From DATCZS01 sp036525795 (GTDB lineage Bacteria > Actinomycetota > Acidimicrobiia > Spongiisociales > ZC4RG35), in contig DATCZS010000072.1 of the NCBI GenBank assembly GCA_036525795.1, forward strand, positions 1 through 22,343: 22,343 nt of DNA. Direction: 5' to 3'. A model generated the notes under the pieces. The model had not been told where the DNA came from and did no database searches. It saw nothing but the letters and a program-made list of their open reading frames with translations. Below are positions 13,174 to 21,800 of the stretch, one piece after another. The number at the start of each line of letters is the position of its first letter. Position 1 is the stretch's first letter. The position numbers and the translations under genes were made by a program.

Positions 13174-14064
13174 TCAGCCGAGCGAGGCGATGATCCCGTC
13201 CAACAGATCCTTTTCCGAGACGGTGATCTCGGCCAGTTCGGCGTGGCGCATCGCCTCGCGGGCCACGATCGCCCCCGCCAGGATCACCGGCGCCCTGGCC
13301 GGGTCGAGCGCGGGGATGGCGGCGGTCTGTTCGACGGTGAGCGAGGCGAACCGCACCACGAGCCGCTCGACCGCGTGACGGGCAAGGCGATAGCCGTGCA
13401 CCACCGCCCGGTCGTACGCCGGCAGGTCGGCGGCGACCGCAGCCAGGCTGGTCCAGGTCCCAGCCACCCCGATCGCCGACCACGTCCGCCGGGGCAGGAC
13501 CGCCAGATCGAAGGCGGCCTCGGCGACGCCTGCGGCCGAATGCACCTCTTCGAACGTGGCCGGCCGGCTCACCGGAACCCGTTCGGTCAGACGCACCGAA
13601 CCGATGTCGATCGAAACCCCCAGGATCGACTCCTCATGGCGCCAGACGAATTCGGTGCTGCCGCCACCGATGTCGACGACCAGGAACCGACCGTCCCCCC
13701 CGATTCCCGAGGTGGCGCCCGTGTACGCGAGCCGCGCCTCCTCTGCGCCCGTGATCACCTCGGGCCGGACACCCAGAGAGTCCTCCGCTCTCCGGAGGAA
13801 GGTCCCGGCATTACGGGCATCGCGGGAGGCGGACGTGGCCACCGCCCTCGCCCGGGCGACCCCATGGCTGCGCATCAGTTCCCCGTAGTCGGCCAGGACG
13901 GCGACGGTCCGCTCGATTGCCTCATCCGACAGCCGGCCGGTGGCGTCCACCCCGCGGCCGAGGCCGGTGACCCGCTGGTAGCGTCCCAGCTCTTCGCCGT
14001 CTGCGGTGATCAGCAGACGCATCGAATTGGTGCCGATGTCGACCGCCGCCCGCACCTCGGTCAT
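13174..14064 (-). CDS. ppx: Ppx/GppA-family exopolyphosphatase
   Basis: A 296-residue protein of the ASKHA ATPase fold that degrades inorganic polyphosphate from the end or hydrolyses pppGpp; sequence alone does not separate these activities. The two phosphate-binding loops are DIGTNSMRLLI (9-19) and DIGGGSTEF (131-139). The likely catalytic glutamate is Glu109 in GAEEAR, the counterpart of Glu121 in E. coli PPX. The length fits the short, two-domain actinobacterial type without the C-terminal HD-like extension. The ATG at 14062-14064 overlaps the DUF501 stop as ATGA, which fixes the start; the frame continues upstream to 14415 as antisense-like sequence. It is last of the protein genes in the mazG-eno cluster and is followed by tRNA-Leu. 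The symbol is by family and synteny. Confidence 0.92.
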   Translation of the reverse strand: MTEVRAAVDIGTNSMRLLITADGEELGRYQRVTGLGRGVDATGRLSDEAIERTVAVLADYGELMRSHGVARARAVATSASRDARNAGTFLRRAEDSLGVRPEVITGAEEARLAYTGATSGIGGDGRFLVVDIGGGSTEFVWRHEESILGVSIDIGSVRLTERVPVSRPATFEEVHSAAGVAEAAFDLAVLPRRTWSAIGVAGTWTSLAAVAADLPAYDRAVVHGYRLARHAVERLVVRFASLTVEQTAAIPALDPARAPVILAGAIVAREAMRHAELAEITVSEKDLLDGIIASLG

Positions 14065-14570
14065 CTCGGTTCGCTCCACGACTCGTTGTGCCGACCGTCG
14101 AGCACGCACGGCTCCAGACAGTCGAGCGGCTCCACCCACGGGGCGACCGCCTCCCCCACCGGGTTGTCGTTGCCGGCGGCATGGTCTGCGTAGTGGGCGT
14201 GCAGACACTTCACGCCTCCCCCCGAGCCTGCCACCCCCCCGGAGGGTCGGGGGGTGGAGTCGGGGGGGAGGGAAGCGTCGCGCTCGTCTGCGTAGCGGAG
14301 ATGGGCCGCCTCGAGGCGGGCCCCGAATTCGGGCTCGAGGCGGGTCTTGGCATCCATGTGCCGCACGCCGCCCATCGCCTCGAGTCTTCCGATGCGACGC
14401 GAGGCCAGCGGGCACGTGAGCCAGTAACGGGTGGGAAACGGAGTGCCGTCATCCAGGATCGGCGGGACGATCGCCACCACCGGGAGACCGAGCGGACACC
14501 GTGCCGCCACCTGGGAGGGGGCGCGCAGCGGTCGACCGATCTGCACGGCCATCACCGCCGCGTCGCTCAC
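14061..14570 (-). CDS. DUF501 family protein
   Basis: A 169-residue cytoplasmic protein of a conserved actinobacterial family of unknown function that is almost always found between ftsB and ppx. Conserved blocks are ARCPLGLPVVA (23-33), PTRYWLTCP (46-54), a basic ridge RIGRLEAMGG (59-68), and KCLHAHYADHAAGNDNPVGE (121-140). Cys25, Cys53, Cys122, His124, His126 and His130 could form a metal site; this is inference from the residues. Residues 101-120 are a Pro/Gly/Ser-rich linker encoded by C- and G-tracts. The GTG at 14568-14570 overlaps the ftsB stop as GTGA; an ATG at residue 7 is the alternative start. The 3' end overlaps ppx by four bases. Confidence 0.9.
   Translation of the reverse strand: MSDAAVMAVQIGRPLRAPSQVAARCPLGLPVVAIVPPILDDGTPFPTRYWLTCPLASRRIGRLEAMGGVRHMDAKTRLEPEFGARLEAAHLRYADERDASLPPDSTPRPSGGVAGSGGGVKCLHAHYADHAAGNDNPVGEAVAPWVEPLDCLEPCVLDGRHNESWSEPR
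14231..14257. repeat. Perfect C/G-tract hairpin inside the DUF501 gene
   Basis: CCACCCCCC (14231-14239) and GGGGGGTGG (14249-14257) form a perfect 9-base stem with a 9-base loop. It lies within about 60 bases holding four homopolymer tracts: C6 at 14218, C7 at 14234, G6 at 14249 and G7 at 14262. It encodes the non-conserved linker of the DUF501 protein. It may only reflect relaxed selection on a Gly/Pro linker, but the mRNA hairpin should be very stable. Confidence 0.65.
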
Positions 14571-14965
14571 TCGCCGACCAGATCCTCGCCGGTGAGAAAC
14601 GCCCAGATGCGCTGGAGGATGCCTACCGACGGGTCGGCCGACGTCTGGGCCTCGGTGTCCTCGGGATACACCAGTGGGGCAGGGGCGGGCTCGACGATGA
14701 CGAACGCCTTCTCCCCCGGCCGCACGTAGCCCAGCTGCTCGCGGGCGAGCCGCTCGATCTCGGTGGGCGTGGAGAGGGCATCCACTTGACCCTGCAGGAG
14801 GTCGTTCTGCTCGCTGACCGCGACGAGCCTCGCCCGGGCACCGTCCAGTTCCTGGCTCTGCTCCACGATCTGGCGGAGCGGGAGCACATTGGTCAGAGCC
14901 GCCACCGCGACCAGCGTCAGCGCCAGGCCGAACACCATCAGACCAGGACGCCGAGTCAGGGTCAT
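14567..14965 (-). CDS. ftsB: FtsB/DivIC-like septum formation protein
   Basis: A 132-residue bitopic membrane protein of the divisome, expected to link FtsQ and FtsL and to help activate septal peptidoglycan synthesis. A short basic N-terminus (MTLTRRPG) precedes one membrane helix (about 9-30). A coiled-coil-prone segment (31-65) follows, then the family motif LAREQLGYVRPGEK (73-86). The last 30 residues are acidic and end in a helix GILQRIWAFLTG that may be amphipathic. The ATG at 14963-14965 overlaps the enolase stop as ATGA, and the 3' end overlaps the DUF501 GTG by four bases. The frame opens earlier, at 14989, but the coupled ATG also gives the usual short basic start. Its place after eno matches the mycobacterial order. 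Confidence 0.9.
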   Translation of the reverse strand: MTLTRRPGLMVFGLALTLVAVAALTNVLPLRQIVEQSQELDGARARLVAVSEQNDLLQGQVDALSTPTEIERLAREQLGYVRPGEKAFVIVEPAPAPLVYPEDTEAQTSADPSVGILQRIWAFLTGEDLVGE

Positions 14966-16239
14966 GTCGGCCTCCGAAACGCCGACCATCCTCCGAACCG
15001 GGCTTGATCCCCGAGGGACTCCTCGATGCGGAGCAACGCGTTGTACTTGGCCGTCCGCTCGCCGCGCGCCGGGGCGCCGGTCTTGATCTGCCCGGCGTTG
15101 GTGGCCACCGCCAGGTGGGAGATGAAGGCGTCCTCGGTCTCCCCGGAGCGGTGGCTGACCATCCGCCCGAACCGGGCGCGCTCGGCGGTCTCCATGGTGT
15201 GCAGCGTCTCGGACAGCGAGCCGATCTGGTTGACCTTGATCAGGACGGCGTTGGCGGCCCTGGTGGCGATTCCCTTCTTGAGGATCTCCTCGTTGGTGAC
15301 GAACAGGTCGTCGCCCACCAGTTGGACACGGTCGCCCACCCGTTTCGTGAGCTCGACCCAGCCCTCCCAGTCGGCTTCGTCCATCCCGTCTTCCACCGAC
15401 ACGAGCGGGAACTCGTCGACCAGTTCGGCCAGGTAGTCGACCATCTGGGCAGACGACAGCGTCTTGCCCTCGAGGTGGTAGTTGCCCTCGCGGTGCAGCT
15501 CCGAGGCGGCCACGTCGAGCGCCAGCGCGATCTCGTCGCCCAAGGAATAGCCGGCGCTCTCCACGGCCTCGGCCAGCAGCTCCAGTGCCGCCCGGTTGGT
15601 GGGCAGGTTCGGTGCGAACCCGCCCTCGTCGCCGACGTTGGTCGACAGACCCCGACCGGCCAGGACCTTCCTCAAGGAGTGATAGACCTCGACCCCGGCC
15701 CGCAGTGCGTCACGGAATGATCCGAAGCCGGCCGGAACAAGCATGAACTCCTGGATGTCGACGGAGTTGGCGGCATGGGCTCCTCCGTTGAGCACGTTCA
15801 GACACGGAACCGGAAGGACCCTGGCAGACGGCCCTCCCAGGTAGCGAAACAGCGGAAGCCCGACCTGGGCCGCCGCCGCCCTGGCAGTCGCCAGCGACAC
15901 GGCCAGGATGGCGTTGGCCCCCAGCTTCCCCTTGTTGGGAGTGGCGTCGAGGTCGAGCATGCGCTGATCGACGGCCTCCTGAAAGGTGGCGTCCATGCCC
16001 AGAAGCGCCGGCTGGATGGCGGTGTGGATGTGGTCGACCGCCCGCGACACCCCTTTTCCGCCGTAGCGGTCCCCGCCGTCTCGAAGCTCCACGGCCTCGA
16101 GTGCCCCGGTCGACGCCCCGGAAGGAACGGCGGATCGCCCGAATCCACCCCCGGCGAGGTAGACCTCGGCTTCGACCGTCGGGTTTCCGCGGCTGTCGAG
16201 GATCTCACGAGCTCGGATGTCGATGATCGTGGTGGGCAA
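14962..16239 (-). CDS. eno: Enolase (phosphopyruvate hydratase)
   Basis: A 425-residue glycolytic enzyme that converts 2-phosphoglycerate to phosphoenolpyruvate with Mg2+. The opening ARE-ILDSRGNPTVE, the substrate loop SGASTG (40-45), Glu164 (DIQEF) and Glu205 (VGDEGG) are present. So are the metal ligands Asp242, Glu283 and Asp310, catalytic Lys335, and the signature LIKVNQIGSLSET (333-345). SHRSGETED (362-370) follows. Length is normal for bacterial enolase. No ATG or GTG is available at the N-terminus: two TTG codons lie at 16245 and 16239. An AAGGAG is 3 bases from the first and 9 from the second, so the second is chosen (MPTTIID...). It is about 70 bases downstream of mazG and overlaps ftsB by four bases. 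Confidence 0.97.
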   Translation of the reverse strand: MPTTIIDIRAREILDSRGNPTVEAEVYLAGGGFGRSAVPSGASTGALEAVELRDGGDRYGGKGVSRAVDHIHTAIQPALLGMDATFQEAVDQRMLDLDATPNKGKLGANAILAVSLATARAAAAQVGLPLFRYLGGPSARVLPVPCLNVLNGGAHAANSVDIQEFMLVPAGFGSFRDALRAGVEVYHSLRKVLAGRGLSTNVGDEGGFAPNLPTNRAALELLAEAVESAGYSLGDEIALALDVAASELHREGNYHLEGKTLSSAQMVDYLAELVDEFPLVSVEDGMDEADWEGWVELTKRVGDRVQLVGDDLFVTNEEILKKGIATRAANAVLIKVNQIGSLSETLHTMETAERARFGRMVSHRSGETEDAFISHLAVATNAGQIKTGAPARGERTAKYNALLRIEESLGDQARFGGWSAFRRPT

Positions 16240-16291
16240 GTCCAAGCTCTCCTTGCGACCTGGACCGCGAAGGCTAGCAAGGGGCTGAAGC

Positions 16292-16304
16292 GGTTCTGAG
16301 AACC
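16292..16304 (-). other. Small perfect hairpin between mazG and eno
   Basis: GGTTC-TGA-GAACC is a perfect short stem-loop starting eight bases after the mazG stop and about 50 bases before the enolase start. It is the only visible structure in this gap and has no T-run. It could be an mRNA-processing or stability element at the point where coupling in the operon is broken. Confidence 0.3.
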
Positions 16305-16311
16305 AGACCGG

Positions 16312-17724
16312 TCAGGCGCCCCGCTTGGCTCGTTCCCATCGCTCGTCCATCTCCACGAGCGAAAGCCCTTCCATCGGCCCTTCGGCCTCCATCCTCCGGA
16401 AGCGGTCGGCGAAGCGTTGAACGCAGGAGCGCACCACCAGCTCGGGGTCGAGGTCGAGATGGCGGACCACGTTCACCACCGAGAACAGCACATCACCCAG
16501 CTCGTGGCTGACACCCTCGCCGGTGTCGATGGCGTGCTCGAGTTCGTCGAGCTCCTCCCGCACCTTGTCGAGCACCGGTGGAAGCGCCGGCCAATCGAAC
16601 CCCGCCTTGGCCGCCCGGCGCTGGACTTCCGCCGCAGCCGCCAGACCGGGAAGATGGGCCGGAAGGCCATCGAGCGCCGAGCCGCCCGGATCGCCCTTCT
16701 CCCCTGCCTTGATCGCATCCCAATTGGCCTTCACCGTGTCGGCGTCCGGCGCCTCGACGTCGCCGAACACGTGGGGATGGCGGCGGACGAGCTTGCGCCG
16801 GAGCTGCTCTGCGACGTCGTCGATGTCGAAACCTCCCGCCTCGGCAGCAATGGCGGCGTGGAACAGCACCTGGAGGAGGACGTCACCGAGTTCCTCTTCG
16901 ACGTCGGCGTATGCCCCGTCGTCGACCGCACCGGCGTCAGGGAGCGCAGCCAGGGCGTCCGCCAGCTCGAATGTCTCCTCGATCAGGTAGCGACCGAGCG
17001 ACTGGTGCGTCTGCGCCCGGTCCCAGGGGCACTCTCGACGGAGCCGCTCCATGGCGGACACGACACCGACCAGGCCGCCGCCCACCCCCGGGACATAGAG
17101 CGAGGTCCTGACGCCGGCCAGCTCGACGTCGATCGATTCGATGGTCCCCGTCCTCACAAGCTGATCGCTCGAGCCCAGCCCCCGGAGCACCGTCACCTCG
17201 GTTCCCTCGGGAAGGACCCGGTCGAGCCGGACGAGGATGTCTGCGAGCACCGCAGGGGCGTCGAGGTGGCCGATCACGGTCGGCTTGTCGATCGCCAGCG
17301 GAACGGGGAGATCGTGGGCATTGAGCAGTTGGAAACCGTCGACGAGGGGATCGATCCCGACCGCCCCCAGGACGGCATCGACGAACGACTCGGAGACGAT
17401 CACCTCCGCATCTCCGAGCAGGCGCCTGATCCCGGCCACCGCGATCTCGCCCACCAGCGGGCTCCCGGGGACGGCGTACACCACCGGTCCCTGCGCCGCC
17501 GCCCGCACCACTCGCTCGACGATGGCGCCGTACACGTCCTCGAACCGCTCCCCGGTCTCATAGAGGTCGTCGCAGTCCTCCACGGTGCGCAGATCCGCCA
17601 GCTGGACGGCGGCCGGATGCTGCATCGTCCGCACGATCACACGCCTCGACTCGTCGAGAAGCACCGCCCGCGTGGAAGCGGGGAGACGTTCCAGGTCGCC
17701 GGGGCCCAGCCCGGCGATCGTCAC
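16312..17724 (-). CDS. mazG: Tetrapyrrole-methylase-like / MazG nucleotide pyrophosphohydrolase fusion
   Basis: A 470-residue two-part protein like B. subtilis YabN. Residues 1-210 resemble SAM-dependent tetrapyrrole methylases (TIAGLGPGD near the start, VPGSPLVGE at 85-93). Residues 220-470 are a duplicated MazG unit. The first copy has ECPWDRAQTHQSL, the acidic EETFE (249-253) and EEELGDVL (276-283). The second has REELDELEHA (389-398) and HELGDVL (407-413). MazG cleaves NTPs to NMP and PPi and cleans the nucleotide pool; the methylase half usually has no known substrate. The GTG at 17722-17724 overlaps the upstream stop as GTGA and gives a family-like N-terminus (MTIAGLGPGD). An ATG at 17763 would add 13 residues and overlap 43 bases of the lipoprotein gene, so it is less likely. 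Confidence 0.93.
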   Translation of the reverse strand: MTIAGLGPGDLERLPASTRAVLLDESRRVIVRTMQHPAAVQLADLRTVEDCDDLYETGERFEDVYGAIVERVVRAAAQGPVVYAVPGSPLVGEIAVAGIRRLLGDAEVIVSESFVDAVLGAVGIDPLVDGFQLLNAHDLPVPLAIDKPTVIGHLDAPAVLADILVRLDRVLPEGTEVTVLRGLGSSDQLVRTGTIESIDVELAGVRTSLYVPGVGGGLVGVVSAMERLRRECPWDRAQTHQSLGRYLIEETFELADALAALPDAGAVDDGAYADVEEELGDVLLQVLFHAAIAAEAGGFDIDDVAEQLRRKLVRRHPHVFGDVEAPDADTVKANWDAIKAGEKGDPGGSALDGLPAHLPGLAAAAEVQRRAAKAGFDWPALPPVLDKVREELDELEHAIDTGEGVSHELGDVLFSVVNVVRHLDLDPELVVRSCVQRFADRFRRMEAEGPMEGLSLVEMDERWERAKRGA

Positions 17725-18674
17725 TGCGGGGGCAGGACCTGCGGGAACGGGTTCACCGTCCATGTCCCGTACTGCTCCCCGATCGAGATGTCGGCGGCTC
17801 CCAGCACTTCCAGCAGCCAATCCTGGAGCAGGGTTCCGCGCCTGACCGAATCGATCTGAGTGCGGAGATCCGCCTCGACCTGTTCGAACGGGGTCGTGGT
17901 TCGCTCCCGGACCAGGATGATGTGATAGCCGAACTGCGACTGGACCGGTTCGGTCGGCGCGTCGATGGTGGCGTCGATCACGCCCTGGGAGAACTCGGGC
18001 ACGTACCGGTCGAGGGTGGAGCATCCCAGATCCCCGCCGCTCTCGGCGGTGCCGTCTGTGCCCTCTTCGGCGGCGACGGCAGCGAATTCCTCGCCGTCGT
18101 CGAGCCGCTGCTTCACGGCATCGGCCTCCTCCTCGGTCGCCACCAGGATGTGGCTGGCGCAGGCGTTGGTGAGGGCGTACAACTGCCTTTCGTACTCATC
18201 CTGGAGGTCCTGGTCGGTGACGAGGTCGGCGGTCGCCACCAGCGCAGCCTCCACCTCCTCTGCCACGAGCTGCTGGCGGGCGATGCGCCGCAACCAGTCG
18301 TCGGTACGACCGACCACCCAGCCCTCCGGAAGCGCCTGACCCTGCAGGTAGCCCCCGTCGAGGAACTCCTGGTACCCGAGCCCGGTCGTGGTCTCGATCT
18401 GGGCCTGGATCTCCGATCGCCTCGACTCGACCTGCTCGGAGGAGACGGTCACACCGAAGTCGGCGCTGGCGGCGCCGATCACCACGACCTCGACGATGGC
18501 GTCGAGCAGCTCGTCGGCGAACTGTTCTGCGGGGATGACGGAGGCATCCTGCAGCAGCGACGCGACGTCGGATTCGAGGATCTCGGTGTCGCCGACGGTC
18601 GCGACGACGGCCTCACCGCCGCATGCCGCAAGCAGGCCGGCGGCAAGGGCGAGGATGATCAACGGTTTCTTCAC
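17721..18674 (-). CDS. Parvulin-type peptidyl-prolyl isomerase lipoprotein (PrsA/SurA-like)
   Basis: A 317-residue exported foldase. The N-terminus MKKPLIILALAAGLLAACGG is a lipoprotein signal with lipobox LAAC, so Cys18 should be lipidated and the protein anchored outside the membrane. Residues 20-165 form a SurA-N-like helical domain. Residues 172-258 are the parvulin domain, with ASHILV (His175), GDLGC and FGYHIILV (His251). Cys172 and Cys218 could form a disulfide, as expected for an extracytoplasmic domain. The GTG start follows GAGG with an 8-base spacer. It overlaps the mazG GTG by four bases, so it appears to be first in the mazG-eno-ppx unit. In mycobacteria another lipoprotein gene, lpqU, sits near here, between mazG and eno. 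Confidence 0.93.
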   Translation of the reverse strand: MKKPLIILALAAGLLAACGGEAVVATVGDTEILESDVASLLQDASVIPAEQFADELLDAIVEVVVIGAASADFGVTVSSEQVESRRSEIQAQIETTTGLGYQEFLDGGYLQGQALPEGWVVGRTDDWLRRIARQQLVAEEVEAALVATADLVTDQDLQDEYERQLYALTNACASHILVATEEEADAVKQRLDDGEEFAAVAAEEGTDGTAESGGDLGCSTLDRYVPEFSQGVIDATIDAPTEPVQSQFGYHIILVRERTTTPFEQVEADLRTQIDSVRRGTLLQDWLLEVLGAADISIGEQYGTWTVNPFPQVLPPQ

Positions 18675-18703
18675 GGATTGAACCTCGGGTTCGAGAGAGC
18701 GGA

Positions 18704-18729
18704 ATCCTACCGTGCCCGCCGGGCTTCAA
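18704..18729 (-). promoter_or_regulatory. Candidate promoter for the parvulin-mazG-eno unit
   Basis: On the minus strand TAGGAT (18709-18704) is a good actinobacterial -10, about 30 bases before the GTG of the lipoprotein gene. TTGAAG (18729-18724) resembles a -35, but the spacer is only 14 bases, so the -35 assignment is doubtful. Its place after a likely mfd terminator supports a separate transcript. Confidence 0.35.
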
Positions 18730-18759
18730 CGAGAGAACGGCGCAGCGGGAGCCGGCTCT

Positions 18760-18799
18760 GTGCCCGTGCGGCTCCGATCCGGCCGGCGGCCGCGGGCAC
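18760..18799 (-). terminator. Strong two-part hairpin downstream of mfd
   Basis: GTGCCC (18760-18765) pairs with GGGCAC (18794-18799), and GCGGC (18768-18772) pairs with GCCGC (18789-18793). This gives 11 G/C-rich pairs with a 2-base bulge and a 16-base loop. It lies about 70-110 bases after the mfd stop, in the 193-base gap before the lipoprotein gene. No T-run follows, so it is a U-less hairpin candidate. Confidence 0.4.
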
Positions 18800-18867
18800 G
18801 AAGTCTGTGGCCGTCTGGGTCCGCCCACCCCGCAAACGGTGCCGGCGCGGCCCCGGGCGGAGCCGGC

Positions 18868-21800
18868 TCAGCCGTCTTCGGGCCACATCGATCCGAGGAA
18901 GTCGAGCAGCCCGGCAACCAGTGGGCGGGGGGACGGCAGGAACAGCACCCCTTCGGAGGCGCGCAGCACCGCCCTGGGAGCGAGCCGCTGGAGCCGAACC
19001 TCCTGTGACACCGAGAGATCCACGGGGCTGAGCCGGATCTCGTCCCGGAGCCGGACCACCTCGGTCAGGCCGACTCGAACGGTCTCGACCCGCAGATGGG
19101 CGACCTCGAGCAGGGATCGGGCCCGGTCGGGCAACGGACCGAACCGATCCTCCCATTCGGCGGCCACCTCGTCGACCTCTGCGTGCGACCGGGCCACCGC
19201 CAGACGGCGATAGGCCTCCAGCCGGAGCTGCTGATCCTCGATGTAGTGGTCGGGCAGGTGGGCGTCGATGGGCAGGTCGATGCGGATCTCGGCCTCGGCG
19301 CCGCGCTGTGGGAGCGACTCGTTTCCGGACAGCTCGTCCACGGCCTCCGCCACCAGCTCGGCGTAGAGGTCGAATCCCACCGCCGCCACATGGCCAGACT
19401 GCACCTCCCCCAGAATCGAACCCGCTCCGCGGATCTCGAGGTCCTTCATGGCGAGGTGGAACCCGGAGCCCAGATCGGTGGCCTCGCCGATCGCTTCCAG
19501 ACGCCGGTAGGCCTCTTCGGTGAGCGACTGGTCGGAGGGATGCATGAGGTAGGCGTATGCCCGCTGATCGGAACGGCCCACCCTGCCCCGCAGCTGATAG
19601 AGCTGGGCGAGCCCCAGCAGGTCGGCTCGCTCGACGATGAGGGTGTTGACCTGGGGCAGATCGAGGCCCGACTCGATGATCGTGGTCGCCACCATCACGT
19701 CGTACTCGCGGTTCCAGAAGTCGAGCATCACCTGCTCGAGCTGGCCTTCGGACATCCGGCCGTGCGCCACCACATATCGGGCATCCGGGACCAGCTGGCG
19801 GAGGCGCGCCACCGCCCGCTCGATCGACTGGATCCGGTTGTGGACGTAGAAGATCTGCCCCTCCCGGAGCATCTCGCGACGGATGGCGGCCGACACGGTC
19901 TGTTCGTCGTACGGCCCGACGTAGGTGAGGATCGGGTGCCGGTCCTCGGGAGGTGTGCGGATGTGCGACACATCCCTGATTCCGGTCAGCGCCATCTCCA
20001 GGGTGCGCGGGATCGGGGTGGCGGTCAGGGTCAGGACGTCGACACCGATTCGCAGCTGCTTGATCCGATCCTTGGCCGCCACCCCGAACCGCTGCTCCTC
20101 GTCGACCACCAGGAGCCCCAGCGACTTGAAGGCCATGTCTTCGGACAGCAGGCGATGCGTGCCGATCACCACGTCCACCTTGCCGGTGCGCAGACCCTCG
20201 ATGGTCCGGGCGGCCTCCCGCGACGTCACGAAGCGCGACAGCATCGCCACCTCGACCGGATAGGGCGCGAATCGCTCCGAGAAGGTCTGGAAATGCTGCT
20301 GGGCGAGGAGGGTCGTCGGACAGAGGATCCCCACCTGCTTCCCCCCGTTCACCGCCTTGAACGCCGCCCGGATCGCCACCTCGGTCTTTCCGAATCCGAC
20401 GTCACCGAACACGAGGCGGTCCATGGGCCTGTCGCTCTCCATGTCGAGTTTCACGTCGCCGATCGAGGTCAACTGGTCGGGTGTCTCCTCGAAGGGGAAC
20501 GCCGCCTCCATCTCGCGCTGCCACGGCGAATCGGGCGGGTAGGCGTGGCCGGTCGCCTGAGCCCGCAGCCGGTGGAGCCGGACCACCTGCTCGGCGACGG
20601 CCGCCGCGGCCTTGCGCACCTTCGACCTGGTCTCGGACCAGTCCTTGCCACCCATTCGGGAAACCCGGGGTGCCTCGCCGCCGGTGTACCTGGTCACCGC
20701 CGCCAGCTGGTCGGTGGGGACATAGAGCCGGTCTTCCCCGGCATAGGCCACCACCAGGTAGTCCCTCTCCACCCCGGCCATGGTGCGCGACACCAGCCCC
20801 TCGAACCGCCCGATGCCGTGCTTGTGGTGGACCACGTAGTCACCCGGCTCGAGGTCCCGGTACTCCGCCCCGACGCCTGCCGACCGCCGGGTGCCGACTC
20901 GCCGGTGGGCCCGTCGTCGTCCGGCGATCTCCTGTTCCCCGAGCACGGCAACGCCGATGTCTGGGAGCACGAACCCGCGATGGATTCCGGTGCCGATCAC
21001 CCCCGACCGCCCGGCATCCAGCGCCTCGCGCCGCTCGAGCACGGTGCCCAGGTCCCCCAGCACCCGCGCCACCCGATCGGCAGCCGGAACGCCGTCCATG
21101 GCCACCACGACGGCGATCCCCCTCTGCAGAAGGCGGCCGATGGCGCCGGCGACCGCCTCGGCATCTCCCGGTGCGGCATCGAGGCCGCGCACCGCCAGCT
21201 GTTCGTCTGCCGGACCGGTCGGGACCGCGGGCATCTCGACGGTCGGACGGGAGGCCAGCCGGGACGCCAGATCGAGAAACAGGGCGGGATGCTCTCCCGC
21301 CTCCGGGGCGCCATGCCCCCAGGTGACGGCCAGCGCCTCCGCCAGGGCTTGCTCTTCGTCGATGAGGGCTCGGGCCCGATCCACGGCCTGGGCCGGGTCG
21401 ACCACGACCACCGTGACCCCGGGCCCCACCTCGTCGAGGACGCACCGCTCCTCGGCCATCCACGGCATCCACGATTCCATCCCGGCGAAGTGGGCCCCCT
21501 CCGCCAGTCGGTCCCACACCGACGCATTCCACGGGTCGGTCGACACCAGCCCGATGGCCCGCTCCACCACCCCCGGTCCCGGGCGAAACTCACGAGCCGG
21601 ATAGACGATCAGCCGCTCGACCGCCTCCCGGGACCGCTGATCGCCCACGCCGAATCCGCGCAGGTCTTCGACCTCGTCGCCCCAGAAGTCGATGCGCACC
21701 GGCTCGTCCGCCTGGGCCGCGAACACGTCGACGATGCCGCCCCGAACGGCGAACTCGCCCCTGGCCTCAACCCGATCCGTGCGGTGGTATCCCATCTCCG

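Noticed and set aside
17725..17763. ATG start for mazG at 17763
   Set aside because: It would overlap 43 bases of the lipoprotein gene and add 13 residues unlike the family. The GTG at 17724 fits both the family N-terminus and the operon's GTGA pattern.
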